From positions 62,001-126,000 of the forward strand of contig JAEUJZ010000020.1 in the NCBI GenBank assembly GCA_016794505.1: DNA of 64,000 nucleotides, written 5' to 3'. This stretch comes from Myxococcales bacterium (GTDB lineage Bacteria > Myxococcota_A > Polyangia > Palsa-1104 > JAEUJZ01). Position numbers and translations under genes: made by a program. Shown here piece by piece: positions 44,028 to 52,651 of the stretch (position 1 is the stretch's first letter; each line of letters opens with the position of its first letter). Under the pieces are notes generated by a model, which saw only the letters and a list, made by a program, of their open reading frames with translations, was not told the DNA's origin and did no database searches.

Positions 44028-44348
44028 ATTGCCCGATATCGTGCCCGTTGAGCGTGTGCGGCAGGGTCACGGCCCCGCGCCAACGACGGGGCCGCACGTC
44101 CACCGCATGCACCCGCCGCGCGGCCGCCACAAAACAAGGGTGCGTGACGGCGAGGCTGCCGGTTTCCGTGCTTTCTCTGCACGAAGTCCTGCGCGATAAT
44201 AGGCCGCAATTCGCGCTCCCAACCGACCCTGTCCTGTCTGGGCTGGCATCGAAACAGACAGGTTCTTCTGCGAGCCGCGCTCGTCGCGGTCCCAGTCGGA
44301 TGGTGGCAGCGCACAGCGGGGCCAGGCCCGCGATGGGAGGACAGCGAG
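44028..44348 (+). promoter_or_regulatory. zwf upstream region with promoter-like and structured elements
   Basis: A 321-base region without a gene. GTGCGGC/GCCGCAC (44056-44062, 44091-44097) and CGGCCCC/GGGGCCG (44070-44076, 44088-44094) form overlapping, mutually exclusive stems. GATAAT at 44195-44200 is a good -10-like element, with no clear -35. Downstream of it, CCTGTCTG/CAGACAGG lies at 44233-44262. GGGAGGA precedes the zwf ATG. Promoter assignment is tentative. Confidence 0.45.
44233..44262 (+). promoter_or_regulatory. Perfect 8-bp inverted repeat in the zwf leader
   Basis: CCTGTCTG at 44233-44240 pairs perfectly with CAGACAGG at 44255-44262 across a 14-base loop, about 87 bases before the zwf ATG and downstream of the GATAAT element. 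It may be an operator or a leader hairpin; which cannot be decided from one sequence. Confidence 0.5.
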
Positions 44349-45908
44349 ATGAGCGGCACGGAACTCCACAGCGAAAACCCCCTGCGCGAGGGCCTGGTGG
44401 GTGAACGCCAGCCCGAGCCTTGCGCCATGGTGATCTTCGGAGCATCGGGGGACTTGACGAAGCGCAAGCTAGTCCCGGCGCTTTACACCTTGGCGCGCGA
44501 GCGACTGCTACCAGCCGGCTTCGCCATCGTTGGTGTTGCTCGTCGCGAGATCCCCTTTGTCGAACAGATGCGCGAGGCGGTCAACAAGTACGCCCGTCGC
44601 AGGCCCGTCGATCCTGGCCTGTGGTCGACGTTTGGCTCGGGCATCAGCTATGTCGCGGGCAACTTCGATGATCCAGCGACCTATGAGCGCTTGAAGTCGC
44701 ATCTGGAAGCCGTCGATGCAGCGCGCGGCACCCGCGGCAATCGCGTGTTTTATATCTCGACGCCGCCCGAGTCCTTCGAGCCGATCCTGCAGAACCTGGG
44801 ACGCGCCGGCCTGATCTCGCGCAGCGAGCACCCCTGGACCCGCGTCATCATCGAAAAGCCCTTCGGCCGTGACCTGGCCTCGGCCGAGGCGCTGAACAAG
44901 GTCTGCCTGAACGTCCTGCGCGAGGACCAGATCTATCGCATCGATCACTACCTGGGCAAAGAGACCGTCCAGAACATCTTGGTGTTCCGCTTCGCCAACG
45001 GCATCTTCGAGCCGCTGTGGAACCACAAGTACATCGACAACGTGCAGCTTACCGTCGCAGAAGCCATCGGCATCGAGGGCCGCGGCAACTATTACGACCA
45101 GTCCGGCACGCTGCGCGACATGGTGCAGAACCACATCTTTCAGTTCATGTGCCTGATGGCCATGGAGCCGCCCGTCGCCTTCGAGCCAAACGCGGTCCAC
45201 GACGAAAAAGTCAAGGTCCTGCGCGCCCTGCGCGAGCTTCCTTCCGACGCTGGCTCGATCGCAGACTGGACGGTACGGGCGCAGTACGGCAGCGGGTACG
45301 ACAAAGGGCAGCCAGTCCCCGGCTATCGCGAAGAGACCGGCGTCCGCCCCGACTCGCGCACCGAGACCTATGTCGCGCTCAAGCTCTTCGTCGACAACTT
45401 CCGCTGGGCGGGCGTGCCGTTTTACGTGCGAGCCGGCAAGCGCATGGCCAAGCGCGTGTCCGAGATCGCGATTACGTTTAAAAACGTGCCGCACACGCTG
45501 TTCAAAGGCCCAAGCGGCGCCCAGCTTGGACGCGACCCCAACGTGCTGGCGCTGCGCATCCAGCCCGACGAGGGGATCAACCTGAAGTTCCTGTCGAAAG
45601 TGCCAGGGCCGACGATCGAGCCGCGCCCGGTGACCATGGACTTCCGCTACGGATCGAGCTTTGGCACCGAGCCGCCGGAAGCGTACGAGCGCCTGCTTTT
45701 GGACTGCATGCTCGGCGACAGCACGCTGTTTACGCGCGGCGATGAAGTGCTGGAGTCCTGGCGCTTCTGCACGCGCATGCTCGACGGCTGGGCGGCCGCG
45801 GATGAATCAGCGACGGCAGCCCTGCCCAGCTATGAAGCGGGAAGCTGGGGCCCCAAAGAAGCGGACGATCTGCTTTCGCGCGACGGGCGCGTGTGGCGGA
45901 AACCATGA
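44349..45908 (+). CDS. zwf: Glucose-6-phosphate 1-dehydrogenase
   Basis: A 519-residue enzyme that oxidises glucose-6-phosphate to 6-phosphogluconolactone with NADP (or NAD), the first step of the oxidative pentose-phosphate and Entner-Doudoroff routes. The dinucleotide motif is GASGDLTKRKL (about 31-41), the substrate motif RIDHYLGKE lies near 196-204, and EKPFG precedes it. Length is normal. GGAGG lies nine bases before the ATG. The TGA overlaps the opcA ATG, so the two are translated together. It is the first gene of zwf-opcA-pgl. Confidence 0.97.
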   Translation: MSGTELHSENPLREGLVGERQPEPCAMVIFGASGDLTKRKLVPALYTLARERLLPAGFAIVGVARREIPFVEQMREAVNKYARRRPVDPGLWSTFGSGISYVAGNFDDPATYERLKSHLEAVDAARGTRGNRVFYISTPPESFEPILQNLGRAGLISRSEHPWTRVIIEKPFGRDLASAEALNKVCLNVLREDQIYRIDHYLGKETVQNILVFRFANGIFEPLWNHKYIDNVQLTVAEAIGIEGRGNYYDQSGTLRDMVQNHIFQFMCLMAMEPPVAFEPNAVHDEKVKVLRALRELPSDAGSIADWTVRAQYGSGYDKGQPVPGYREETGVRPDSRTETYVALKLFVDNFRWAGVPFYVRAGKRMAKRVSEIAITFKNVPHTLFKGPSGAQLGRDPNVLALRIQPDEGINLKFLSKVPGPTIEPRPVTMDFRYGSSFGTEPPEAYERLLLDCMLGDSTLFTRGDEVLESWRFCTRMLDGWAAADESATAALPSYEAGSWGPKEADDLLSRDGRVWRKP

Positions 45909-47182
45909 GCGCGCCAGTGCAAACGCAGAGCGAAGCCGGCGGCGTGGGCGAGGCTCCGTCGTCGCGCACGCCAGAGTCCGGCGACGTGCGGGCCCGCGAG
46001 TGGCAAGAAGGCTGGGCCGTCCCCGTCGATCGCATCGACGCATTTACGTTGGGTGCCGCCATCTCCGTCGAGCCGGATCGCATCGAGGCAGAGCTTGCCG
46101 GTCTGTGGCGCAAAGCTGCCGAGCGAGCGCGCAGCGAAGGGGCCCGCTTCTCGGTCACTCGCGCCTGTCTGTGGAACCTGATCGTTCACTCGGACGGCGA
46201 CGAAGAATTCCTGCGCACCAAGCGCCTGATCGACGAGGTATCCGAGACCGTACCGGCCCGCATCATCAGCCTGCACGAGACCTCGGAATCCGCGGACTCG
46301 TTGGGGTATGAGACGCCCGACGGAGGACCGCCGATCCGCGCCTTTGTCGAAGCCAACTTCCGGCGCAGCGGCAACGGGCGACGAGAAGTCGTGGCGGAAG
46401 AGATCACGCTGGAAGCTCCGCGCATGGCCGGACAGCGCCTGCCGGGCTTGGTGCGTTCGCTGCTTTTGGCCGATGTTCCGACGGCGCTTCTGGTGCGAAA
46501 CCCCACGGCTGACTCGGCCTGGCTGCCGCGCCTAGCGCCCGAGGTCGAGCGCTTTATCTTCGACAGCGCTCGCCTGCCCCACGCCGAGGCGCTGGTCCAA
46601 GTCGAGAGCCTGCTGCGCAGCCTGTATCGCCAAGACAGCAATCGCTCGCTGGCCCACGTCGACATCGTCGATCTGGGCTGGCTGCGGCTGTGGCCATGGC
46701 GCGTCCTGGTCGCGTCGCTGTTCGACAGCCCAGATGCGGCCAAAGCCCTGCGCGAGGTAAGCGAGATCGTCCTTCACCATGCTCCCGACGGAGAACCGGC
46801 GGCGTTGTTGCTGTCGGGCTGGCTGTGCGGGCGGCTGCGGCTGCGCTGGCAGGCGACCCATGATCGCCGCGTCTTCACGCTGAGCAGCACCGCGGGCCAT
46901 CACGTCCGTCTGCGGGTGGAACAAGCCAGCGTGCAGGATGCTCCCGCCGGAATCGAGCGCGTCGAGCTGCGCTGCGGCGGTCACATGTTCGCGGCGCGGC
47001 TGCAAGGCGACACCCGCTGCATTGCTCTGTCCAGCCACCTGCAGCCCGAGCGCGTGCAGCCTGTCCATGGCCGTCCAGATCCCGAGCTGATGGTCGCAGC
47101 AATGGGAGTTGGCGGACGCGATCCGTTGATGTATGAAGCACTGCGTCATAGTGCCCAGCTGGTTCGTGGGGGTGGCCTGTAG
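45905..47182 (+). CDS. opcA: Glucose-6-phosphate dehydrogenase assembly protein OpcA-like
   Basis: A 425-residue protein from ATG 45905, which overlaps the zwf stop (ATGA). It matches the OpcA layout: an N-terminal region with RACLWNLIVHSD, a central RLPGLVRSLLLADVPTALLV, a DIVDLGWLRLWPWRVLVASLFD segment, and a C-terminal region with GWLCGRLRLRW. OpcA activates or helps assemble G6PDH in cyanobacteria and actinobacteria, and there too it follows zwf. Coupling to zwf supports the same role here. Which redox or oligomeric effect it has in this organism is inference. Confidence 0.9.
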   Translation: MSAPVQTQSEAGGVGEAPSSRTPESGDVRAREWQEGWAVPVDRIDAFTLGAAISVEPDRIEAELAGLWRKAAERARSEGARFSVTRACLWNLIVHSDGDEEFLRTKRLIDEVSETVPARIISLHETSESADSLGYETPDGGPPIRAFVEANFRRSGNGRREVVAEEITLEAPRMAGQRLPGLVRSLLLADVPTALLVRNPTADSAWLPRLAPEVERFIFDSARLPHAEALVQVESLLRSLYRQDSNRSLAHVDIVDLGWLRLWPWRVLVASLFDSPDAAKALREVSEIVLHHAPDGEPAALLLSGWLCGRLRLRWQATHDRRVFTLSSTAGHHVRLRVEQASVQDAPAGIERVELRCGGHMFAARLQGDTRCIALSSHLQPERVQPVHGRPDPELMVAAMGVGGRDPLMYEALRHSAQLVRGGGL

Positions 47183-47243
47183 GCCGAACCAGCGACGAGC
47201 GGATCGCCCATTTCGCAGCATCAAGCGGCATCGAGGTAGCAAG

Positions 47244-48074
47244 GTGAGTGGACGCGCACCGGAAGTTTGGATCGGCGACGACGCCACAGCAGTGGCGCGC
47301 GAAGGCGCGCGTCGCATCGCAGAGTGGGCCCGGCGCTGCATTGCTGCCCGCGGTCGTTTTCTGGTCGCTCTGTCAGGGGGCAACACGCCGCGCAAGCTGC
47401 ATCGCTGCCTGGCCACCGAAGAGCCCGGCATCGACTGGCGGCGCGTCTTTGTCTTTTTCAGCGACGAGCGCTGCGTTCCGCACGACAGCCCCGATTCCAA
47501 CTTTCGAATGGCGCGAGAGACCTTGCTCGATCACGTCCCGATTCCGGCCAGCCAGATCTTTCCCGTCGCCACCGACCGTTCGCCAGCTGAAGCGGCGAGC
47601 GCATACGAAGCGACCCTGCGCAGTGTCCTTGATGCCGGCGAGCCTCGCATCGACGCGGTGCTCTTGGGGATGGGCCCCGACGGACACACCGCCTCGATTT
47701 TTCCTGGCTCGCGCCTCTTGGCGGGCTTTGACGACGACTTTCTGATCGACGACCCATCGACGGGGCCGCTGAGCTCAAGCCGCCCGGCAGCCAACCTGGA
47801 CGCCTTCGCCAAAGAGCGCCTGATCGCCGAAGTCCTTGATGCGCCCAAGCCGCCGCCGCATCGCGTCACCATGACCCCGTACTTCATCAACCTGTCGCGC
47901 CACGTCATCGTGCTGGTCTCGGGCGAAGACAAGGTTGCGGCGGTCTCAGCTGCACTCGAAAGCGATGCCCGCGTGTCCGAGATCCCCATTCGTGCGGTAT
48001 CACCGACGGCCGGAGATCTGGCGTGGCTGCTCGATCGACGCGCAGCGCGAGCGCTGGGCAGCCCCCCGATCTAG
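47244..48074 (+). CDS. pgl: 6-phosphogluconolactonase
   Basis: A 276-residue enzyme that hydrolyses 6-phosphogluconolactone, completing the step started by Zwf. The GTG start at 47244 has GAGG seven bases upstream; a longer frame overlapping opcA from 47133 lacks family similarity in its extra part. Motifs: LSGGNTPRKL, FSDERCVPHDSPDSNF and LLGMGPDGHTASIFPGS, the sugar-phosphate lactonase signatures of the DevB/Pgl family. It is the last gene of zwf-opcA-pgl. Confidence 0.95.
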   Translation: MSGRAPEVWIGDDATAVAREGARRIAEWARRCIAARGRFLVALSGGNTPRKLHRCLATEEPGIDWRRVFVFFSDERCVPHDSPDSNFRMARETLLDHVPIPASQIFPVATDRSPAEAASAYEATLRSVLDAGEPRIDAVLLGMGPDGHTASIFPGSRLLAGFDDDFLIDDPSTGPLSSSRPAANLDAFAKERLIAEVLDAPKPPPHRVTMTPYFINLSRHVIVLVSGEDKVAAVSAALESDARVSEIPIRAVSPTAGDLAWLLDRRAARALGSPPI

Positions 48075-48079
48075 GTTCT

Positions 48080-48889
48080 TTAACGCGGCGCTGGACTCGA
48101 CGACGGCTCGGCCAGCGCAGGCGGCGGGGGCAGTGCAGGCGGCGGGGGCAGCGCGGGCGTGATGCTGCGCGGCGTAGTCTCTGACGGCAGCTGCTTGCTG
48201 TCCGTCGCAGATGAGCTTGGACTTGAGCTTTGGCTTTGGCTTGGACTTGGACTTTGGCTTTGGCTTGGACTTGGGCTTGGACTTGGACTTGGGCTTGAGC
48301 TTGGGTTCTGGTTTTCCCACAGCTTCTCGGTGCGAGCCAGGCGACCGCCTTCATAGTGTTCCATCAAGTCCGGCTTGCCGTCGAAGTTGACGTCGAGCTC
48401 TTGCCGCACGAGCTGGCCGCCTTCGTAGTAGCTCTTCACATCGGCCACGCCGTCGTAGTCGTGATCAAACTCTTCACGCAGCTTGCGGCCGTCGGGAAGA
48501 TAGAACGCCAGCAGGTCCTTGCGACCATCGCCGTTCAGATCGACCTCGCGACACGAAAGGACGGTCGTATTGCTGCTGCGCACAAAGACGCGCGCCACAT
48601 CGGGCCGACCGGTGCCGCGCCAGCTTCCGACGTCGACACGCTCGGACTGCTCGCGGGGGCAGCGCAGCTCAGCGCGCTGATTGCCGCCCTGGGCAAAGGT
48701 CGTCGACTGCTGCTGCCCCGACGAGACCGGGCAGCCCATAAGTAAAAAGGCCACCCCGGCCAGCCCCGGTCTCAACCACAGACGCAGTGCCGAAAACGCC
48801 CCGGACAGGCCGCGCTGGCCCGCCCTGGCAAGGCCGGGTGCCTGGCGAAAAGCTGAGCAGGTCGCGTGCGCAGGGACAGACGGCAGCAT
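48080..48889 (-). CDS. Putative lipoprotein with calcium-loop repeats and Ser/Pro/Gln tail
   Basis: A 269-residue protein from ATG 48889; a TTG at 48925 is unlikely. A hydrophobic segment ending in the lipobox FLLMGC lies near 36-53, so the n-region is unusually long and the real start may differ. The mature part has three loops resembling calcium sites: DLNGDGRKDLL, DHDYDGVADV and DVNFDGKPDL, each followed by a Y/L-rich turn with EGG. The tail (about 195-269) is Ser/Pro/Gln-rich and ends in PPPPALPPPPALAEP. It probably sits on the surface. It runs tail-to-tail with pgl, five bases away. Confidence 0.65.
   Translation of the reverse strand: MLPSVPAHATCSAFRQAPGLARAGQRGLSGAFSALRLWLRPGLAGVAFLLMGCPVSSGQQQSTTFAQGGNQRAELRCPREQSERVDVGSWRGTGRPDVARVFVRSSNTTVLSCREVDLNGDGRKDLLAFYLPDGRKLREEFDHDYDGVADVKSYYEGGQLVRQELDVNFDGKPDLMEHYEGGRLARTEKLWENQNPSSSPSPSPSPSPSQSQSPSPSQSQSSSPSSSATDSKQLPSETTPRSITPALPPPPALPPPPALAEPSSSPAPR
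48216..48306 (-). repeat. Six-base microsatellite encoding Ser-Pro/Ser-Gln repeats
   Basis: Imperfect tandem hexamers (GGACTT, GGCTTT and close variants on the plus strand) encode a PSPSPSPSQSQ-type tract on the minus strand. Hexamer units keep the frame, so length changes would alter only tract length, not the reading frame. Confidence 0.85.
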
Positions 48890-49112
48890 GAAACCGAGAT
48901 TATGCGCCTCGACCGGCGAGCGCAACCACCGGGATCACGTCGAGGGCAAGAGCGGTCGCTGTGGCCAAGCCAGGACGACCCTGGCCAGGGCTACCCGACC
49001 CAACGGAAGCGCTGCTTGAACAACACATGACGCGGGACTCTTTCGGCCAACACGCTCGGGCACGCGGGGCTCTTTCTCTGCGTTGCTCAGTTGAGTACGA
49101 TAGAAACTGCAA

Positions 49113-49808
49113 ATGTTGCGCAGGGTTCTAGCGGGACAGGGGGGCAGCGCACGGCAGGGTAGAGCCAACGCTCGTTGCCCAGCGCGAACCGCGTGGTGCA
49201 GCGGCTTGGTGCTTTTGGCTGGGCTGGCCATTCCGTGCGCTGCGCAGGCCGCCGATCCATTTCCGCCGAGTGAAGCGTCAGAGCACTTCGATGCCCAAGC
49301 GCGCGTCGGCAAGAAAGACATCCTGGCCACGCTGCAGGCAGACAGTCGCTTTCAGACGGCGATGCGGGCGTTGGACGCCGCGGGACTTTTACCTCTTTTG
49401 CGGATGCGTGGCCCGCTGACGCTGTTCATTCCAACCAATGCGGCGTTTGACAAGCTCGCGGCGGGACAGTTCGAGTCATGGCTGAAGCAGCCCAAAGTGC
49501 TCAAGGCGATCCTGCGCTATCACATGCTGAAGGCGTACGTGCCAAGCAAGCAGCTCTCACGGCTGCGCAACGCCTTGACCGCCGCGTATGCCCTGGTCAC
49601 CATCGACGGCAGCAGCGGCATCAAGGTCAATGGAGCCAGCGTGATCAGCACGGACCTGTACGCCAGCAATGGTGTCATTCACGTCATCGACACGGTGCTG
49701 ATCCCGCCCGAGGCCAAGCCCAGCGGCAAGAAGAAGCGCGGCGACAAAGGCAAGCCTCAGACCCCAAGCGAGACGGCAAGTCCCGACGACAGCGAAAGCA
49801 AGCTGTAA
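49113..49808 (+). CDS. Fasciclin (FAS1) domain protein, exported
   Basis: A 231-residue protein. A signal peptide ends near AAQAADP (about residue 48) after an unusually long Arg-rich n-region. A single FAS1 domain covers about 65-205: LLPLLRMRGPLTLFIPTNAAFDKL, KAILRYHML, then the closing NGVIHVIDTVLIPP, the H2-like signature of fasciclin proteins. The C-terminal tail is Lys/Pro/Ser-rich. FAS1 proteins act in adhesion or matrix contacts; the ligand here is unknown. It is divergent from the Ca-loop lipoprotein gene. Confidence 0.88.
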   Translation: MLRRVLAGQGGSARQGRANARCPARTAWCSGLVLLAGLAIPCAAQAADPFPPSEASEHFDAQARVGKKDILATLQADSRFQTAMRALDAAGLLPLLRMRGPLTLFIPTNAAFDKLAAGQFESWLKQPKVLKAILRYHMLKAYVPSKQLSRLRNALTAAYALVTIDGSSGIKVNGASVISTDLYASNGVIHVIDTVLIPPEAKPSGKKKRGDKGKPQTPSETASPDDSESKL

Positions 49809-49841
49809 GGATCGCGCGCTTCCTGTTCGCGGCGCAGCCCG

Positions 49842-51167
49842 CTATCGCGGCCCGTCTGCCAGCTTGGCCAGGCGAGCCTGCAGGGCGCGCTCTTCGCGGG
49901 GCAAGATAAAGATCAGCGCGACCAGGGCGGCGCCGCACAAAAGCCACATCAAGTTCGCGATGTGGAATGCCGGAACGCGGCCGAGCGTGGCGGCCATGCC
50001 TCCGACGACCCAGGCACCCAGACCGCGGCCCAGATCGTTAAACAGATTCAGCAGGCTGAAGGCAGCACCGCGGCGCTCGGGCGGGTTGACGTTGATCAGC
50101 ATGGTGTACACGTTCGGACCGGTCATGGCCGCGAGCAGCCCCATGCAGCTACCGACGGCAAGCGGCCCGAAAAGCGGCGTGCCTGGACGCACTGGATAGT
50201 TGATCAGCACAGCCATCGGGATGGTCGCAGCGACGGTGGTGATGGCGCACAGAAGCGGCATCAGCTTGCTCGATCGGTTGTGCAGCTTTTGCCCCACAAG
50301 CCCGCCCAGGAAGCCGCCCAGAAGCGCCGCCGCTCCAATGGTCATGACCAGAAGCGTCGCGTCGGGAACCGAGAAGCCTTTGTCATGCGCGTAATAGTCA
50401 TTCAAGTACACGAAGAACACGCCCCACGGCACGGTGCCCGGCAGCGCTTGCAGCAGGATCAAAAGGTTCGTGCGCACGCGCAAAAGCTGAGGCAGGTCGG
50501 ATAGACGGATGCGCTCTTCATAGACGAAGCCGGCTTCGATGTGGGCGCGCAGCGCTTCTTCCGTGGCACCGCGCGCTGGCTCACGAGCGACGGCCAGAAA
50601 CAGCAGGTTGGCCAGCATGCCGGGAATGGCGATGCACAGAAACGGCACCCTCCAGCCCATGCTGGGCCCCAGCATGCCAGCCAGAAGCTGCCCGACGGCG
50701 ATGCCCAGGCCCGAGGCCAGCCCCAGCACCGCGTTCGCCGACGCTCGTTGTTCCTTGGGGTAATAGTCCCCGATCAGCGAATACATCAGCGGGAACGATC
50801 CACCGATGCCCAGGCCGGTCAGCGCCCGCGCCCAATACAGCTGTTCATACGTCTTCACCAAGCCCGATGCCAAGCACGCCGCCTGCCCCATGAATGCGAC
50901 GGCAAACAGCAGGTGCTTGCGCGGCAACTTTTGACTGAGATCGGCGCGGTCGGTCAGATAGCCAACCAGCAAGGTGACGACGCCTCCCAGCATCCAGAAC
51001 ATCAGGTTGACGTCGGCCCCCAAGCGCTGATCGATCTCGGCGCGGCTAAAGCCAAACTCTGCGCCGATCGCCGACAGGTTGGGGGCAAGCAGGTTCTGAT
51101 CGGCGTACAGAAGCCCGATCAGCGTGACGAACAAGATCAGCGTGACGCGGCTGCGCGCAGACGGCAT
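49842..51167 (-). CDS. MFS transporter, Spinster-like
   Basis: A 441-residue membrane protein from ATG 51167 (a GTG five codons upstream is possible). About 12 hydrophobic segments are evident. Family signs are YADQNLLAPNLSAIG in TM1, the GYLTDRA loop after TM2, RALTGLGIGGSFPLMYSLIGDYYPKEQRA in TM4-5, and a GAWVVGGMAATLG segment near the end. The pattern is close to Spinster (Spns)-type MFS members, which in animals export sphingosine-phosphate or lysolipids. The bacterial substrate is not known. It ends tail-to-tail with the FAS1 gene. Confidence 0.88.
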   Translation of the reverse strand: MPSARSRVTLILFVTLIGLLYADQNLLAPNLSAIGAEFGFSRAEIDQRLGADVNLMFWMLGGVVTLLVGYLTDRADLSQKLPRKHLLFAVAFMGQAACLASGLVKTYEQLYWARALTGLGIGGSFPLMYSLIGDYYPKEQRASANAVLGLASGLGIAVGQLLAGMLGPSMGWRVPFLCIAIPGMLANLLFLAVAREPARGATEEALRAHIEAGFVYEERIRLSDLPQLLRVRTNLLILLQALPGTVPWGVFFVYLNDYYAHDKGFSVPDATLLVMTIGAAALLGGFLGGLVGQKLHNRSSKLMPLLCAITTVAATIPMAVLINYPVRPGTPLFGPLAVGSCMGLLAAMTGPNVYTMLINVNPPERRGAAFSLLNLFNDLGRGLGAWVVGGMAATLGRVPAFHIANLMWLLCGAALVALIFILPREERALQARLAKLADGPR

Positions 51168-51416
51168 AGACCGACGATACACACCCGACGATCGCCGGCC
51201 AAGGACAGACCGCTGCCCAGCTCGCGCTCGGTCGAAATGCCGCCCCGCGAGCTAGGCCACAGGCTGACCGCAGCGCGCAGGTCACAGAAAGCGACGCATG
51301 GATGAACCAAGGCTCAACTCCTTCGCCCCGCGACGTGCTGCCCGTCCGCCAATTCTGAGTTGACCTGCGCAGCGCATGCGTCGAAGCTACGCGATAGTCT
51401 GCCTGGGTCGATCGGA

Positions 51417-51932
51417 ATGGGACATCGGAAGCACGCTCACTGCGGGTACTGCGGCCATCGCTTCGCAGAGGATCAGCCTTGGCCGCGCCGCTGCCGCCGC
51501 TGCCGTCGCGAGAGCTTCCTGAACCCGATGCCTGTGGTGCTGCTTTTGTTGCCGGTGCAGCGACGGAATCAGACCACCGGATTGGGCTTGCTGGTGATCC
51601 GCCGCAACATGGCGCCGCACATCGGTCGCCTGGCCCTGCCGGGTGGATACATCGAAGTTCACGAGACCTGGCAAGCCGCCGCCACGCGCGAGCTGTATGA
51701 AGAAGCGGGCATCCGCATCAGCGAGAGCACCGTACGCGAGTTTCGCGTGCGCAGCGCCGAGGGCGGCATGCTGTTGATCTTTGGTCAGGCCAGCCCGATC
51801 CATGAAGACGCGCTGCCTCCGTTTGCCGGCAACCACGAAGTCAGCGAGCGCGTCATCGTTCACGATGCGACCGAGCTTGCCTTTCCGCTGCACAGCCAGG
51901 CCGTCCAGGACTTCTTCGCACGCGGCCGCTGA
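51417..51932 (+). CDS. Nudix hydrolase with N-terminal zinc ribbon
   Basis: A 171-residue enzyme from ATG 51417 (an upstream in-frame ATG exists). A zinc-ribbon-like pair, CGYC (near 9-12) and CRRC (near 26-29), precedes the Nudix fold. The Nudix box fits GX5EX7REUXEEXGU exactly: a glycine in LPGGYIEV, then E, then RELYEEAGI. Such zinc-ribbon Nudix proteins hydrolyse nucleotide diphosphate derivatives such as NADH or ADP-ribose. Substrate is not determined. It lies 14 bases before the histidine phosphatase gene, so the two probably share a transcript. Confidence 0.9.
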   Translation: MGHRKHAHCGYCGHRFAEDQPWPRRCRRCRRESFLNPMPVVLLLLPVQRRNQTTGLGLLVIRRNMAPHIGRLALPGGYIEVHETWQAAATRELYEEAGIRISESTVREFRVRSAEGGMLLIFGQASPIHEDALPPFAGNHEVSERVIVHDATELAFPLHSQAVQDFFARGR

Positions 51933-51946
51933 CGGGGCCACAACGC

Positions 51947-52612
51947 ATGCGCAGCCCAACGCGCCAAGCACCTCCCATCGAACCGAACGCCCGAAGTCGC
52001 TGCCGCCACTTACCCAAGCGTCTGCCGGAGTGCCTGCTTTTGTTCGCTTGGTGTCTGCTTTTTCCGACGCACCTGCCGTCCCTGCAGACCGCAAACGCCC
52101 ACGCGAGCGAAGCGCCAGCGGATCGCGCGCCGCAAAGCCCGCAGACCGCGCGCACGATCTTTTTGGTGCGCCACGCCGAAAAGCTCGACGAGTCGCCGCA
52201 GGCGCTGCTCAGCCCGACGGGTCATGCGCGAGCGCAGCGCTTGTGCGACCTGCTGTCGCGGGCGGATGTGCGACGCATCGTAGTGAGCGAGTATCAACGC
52301 ACGCAGCAGACGGCACAGCCGATCGCCGAGCGCCTGGGAATCAAGCCGCGGGTAGTGCCCGCGCGGGATCGCGCCGCTCTCCGCGCGCTGCTGGTGTCGT
52401 CGAAGGCAGCCGATGGGGCGGTCCTGGTCGTCGGGCACAGCGACACGCTGCCGCAGATCCTGGACGATCTAGGCCTGCCCAGCGAGCCCATCGCAGGAAA
52501 CGATTTTGGCAACCTATTTGTCGTCGTGCTGCCGACGAACACGCCCGCTTCAGGCGCACCCAAGTCGCCCGGTCCTGCTAGCGCCCCGACGCTGATTCGC
52601 CTGCGATACTGA
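51947..52612 (+). CDS. Exported histidine-phosphatase-family protein
   Basis: A 221-residue protein. A hydrophobic segment near 27-50 (ECLLLFAWCLLF) should be a signal peptide. The domain begins at FLVRHAEKL, the RHG/RHAE motif with the catalytic His, continues with a helix and SEYQRTQQTAQ (a second conserved Arg), and has LVVGHSDTL with the second His. This is the phosphoglycerate-mutase/SixA-like superfamily. Export suggests a periplasmic phosphatase. The substrate cannot be predicted. It is 14 bases downstream of the Nudix gene and 39 bases upstream of the methyltransferase. Confidence 0.88.
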   Translation: MRSPTRQAPPIEPNARSRCRHLPKRLPECLLLFAWCLLFPTHLPSLQTANAHASEAPADRAPQSPQTARTIFLVRHAEKLDESPQALLSPTGHARAQRLCDLLSRADVRRIVVSEYQRTQQTAQPIAERLGIKPRVVPARDRAALRALLVSSKAADGAVLVVGHSDTLPQILDDLGLPSEPIAGNDFGNLFVVVLPTNTPASGAPKSPGPASAPTLIRLRY

Positions 52613-52651
52613 ATTGACAGCCCGAAGCGGTGCGTGCTCGTATGCCCGCCT

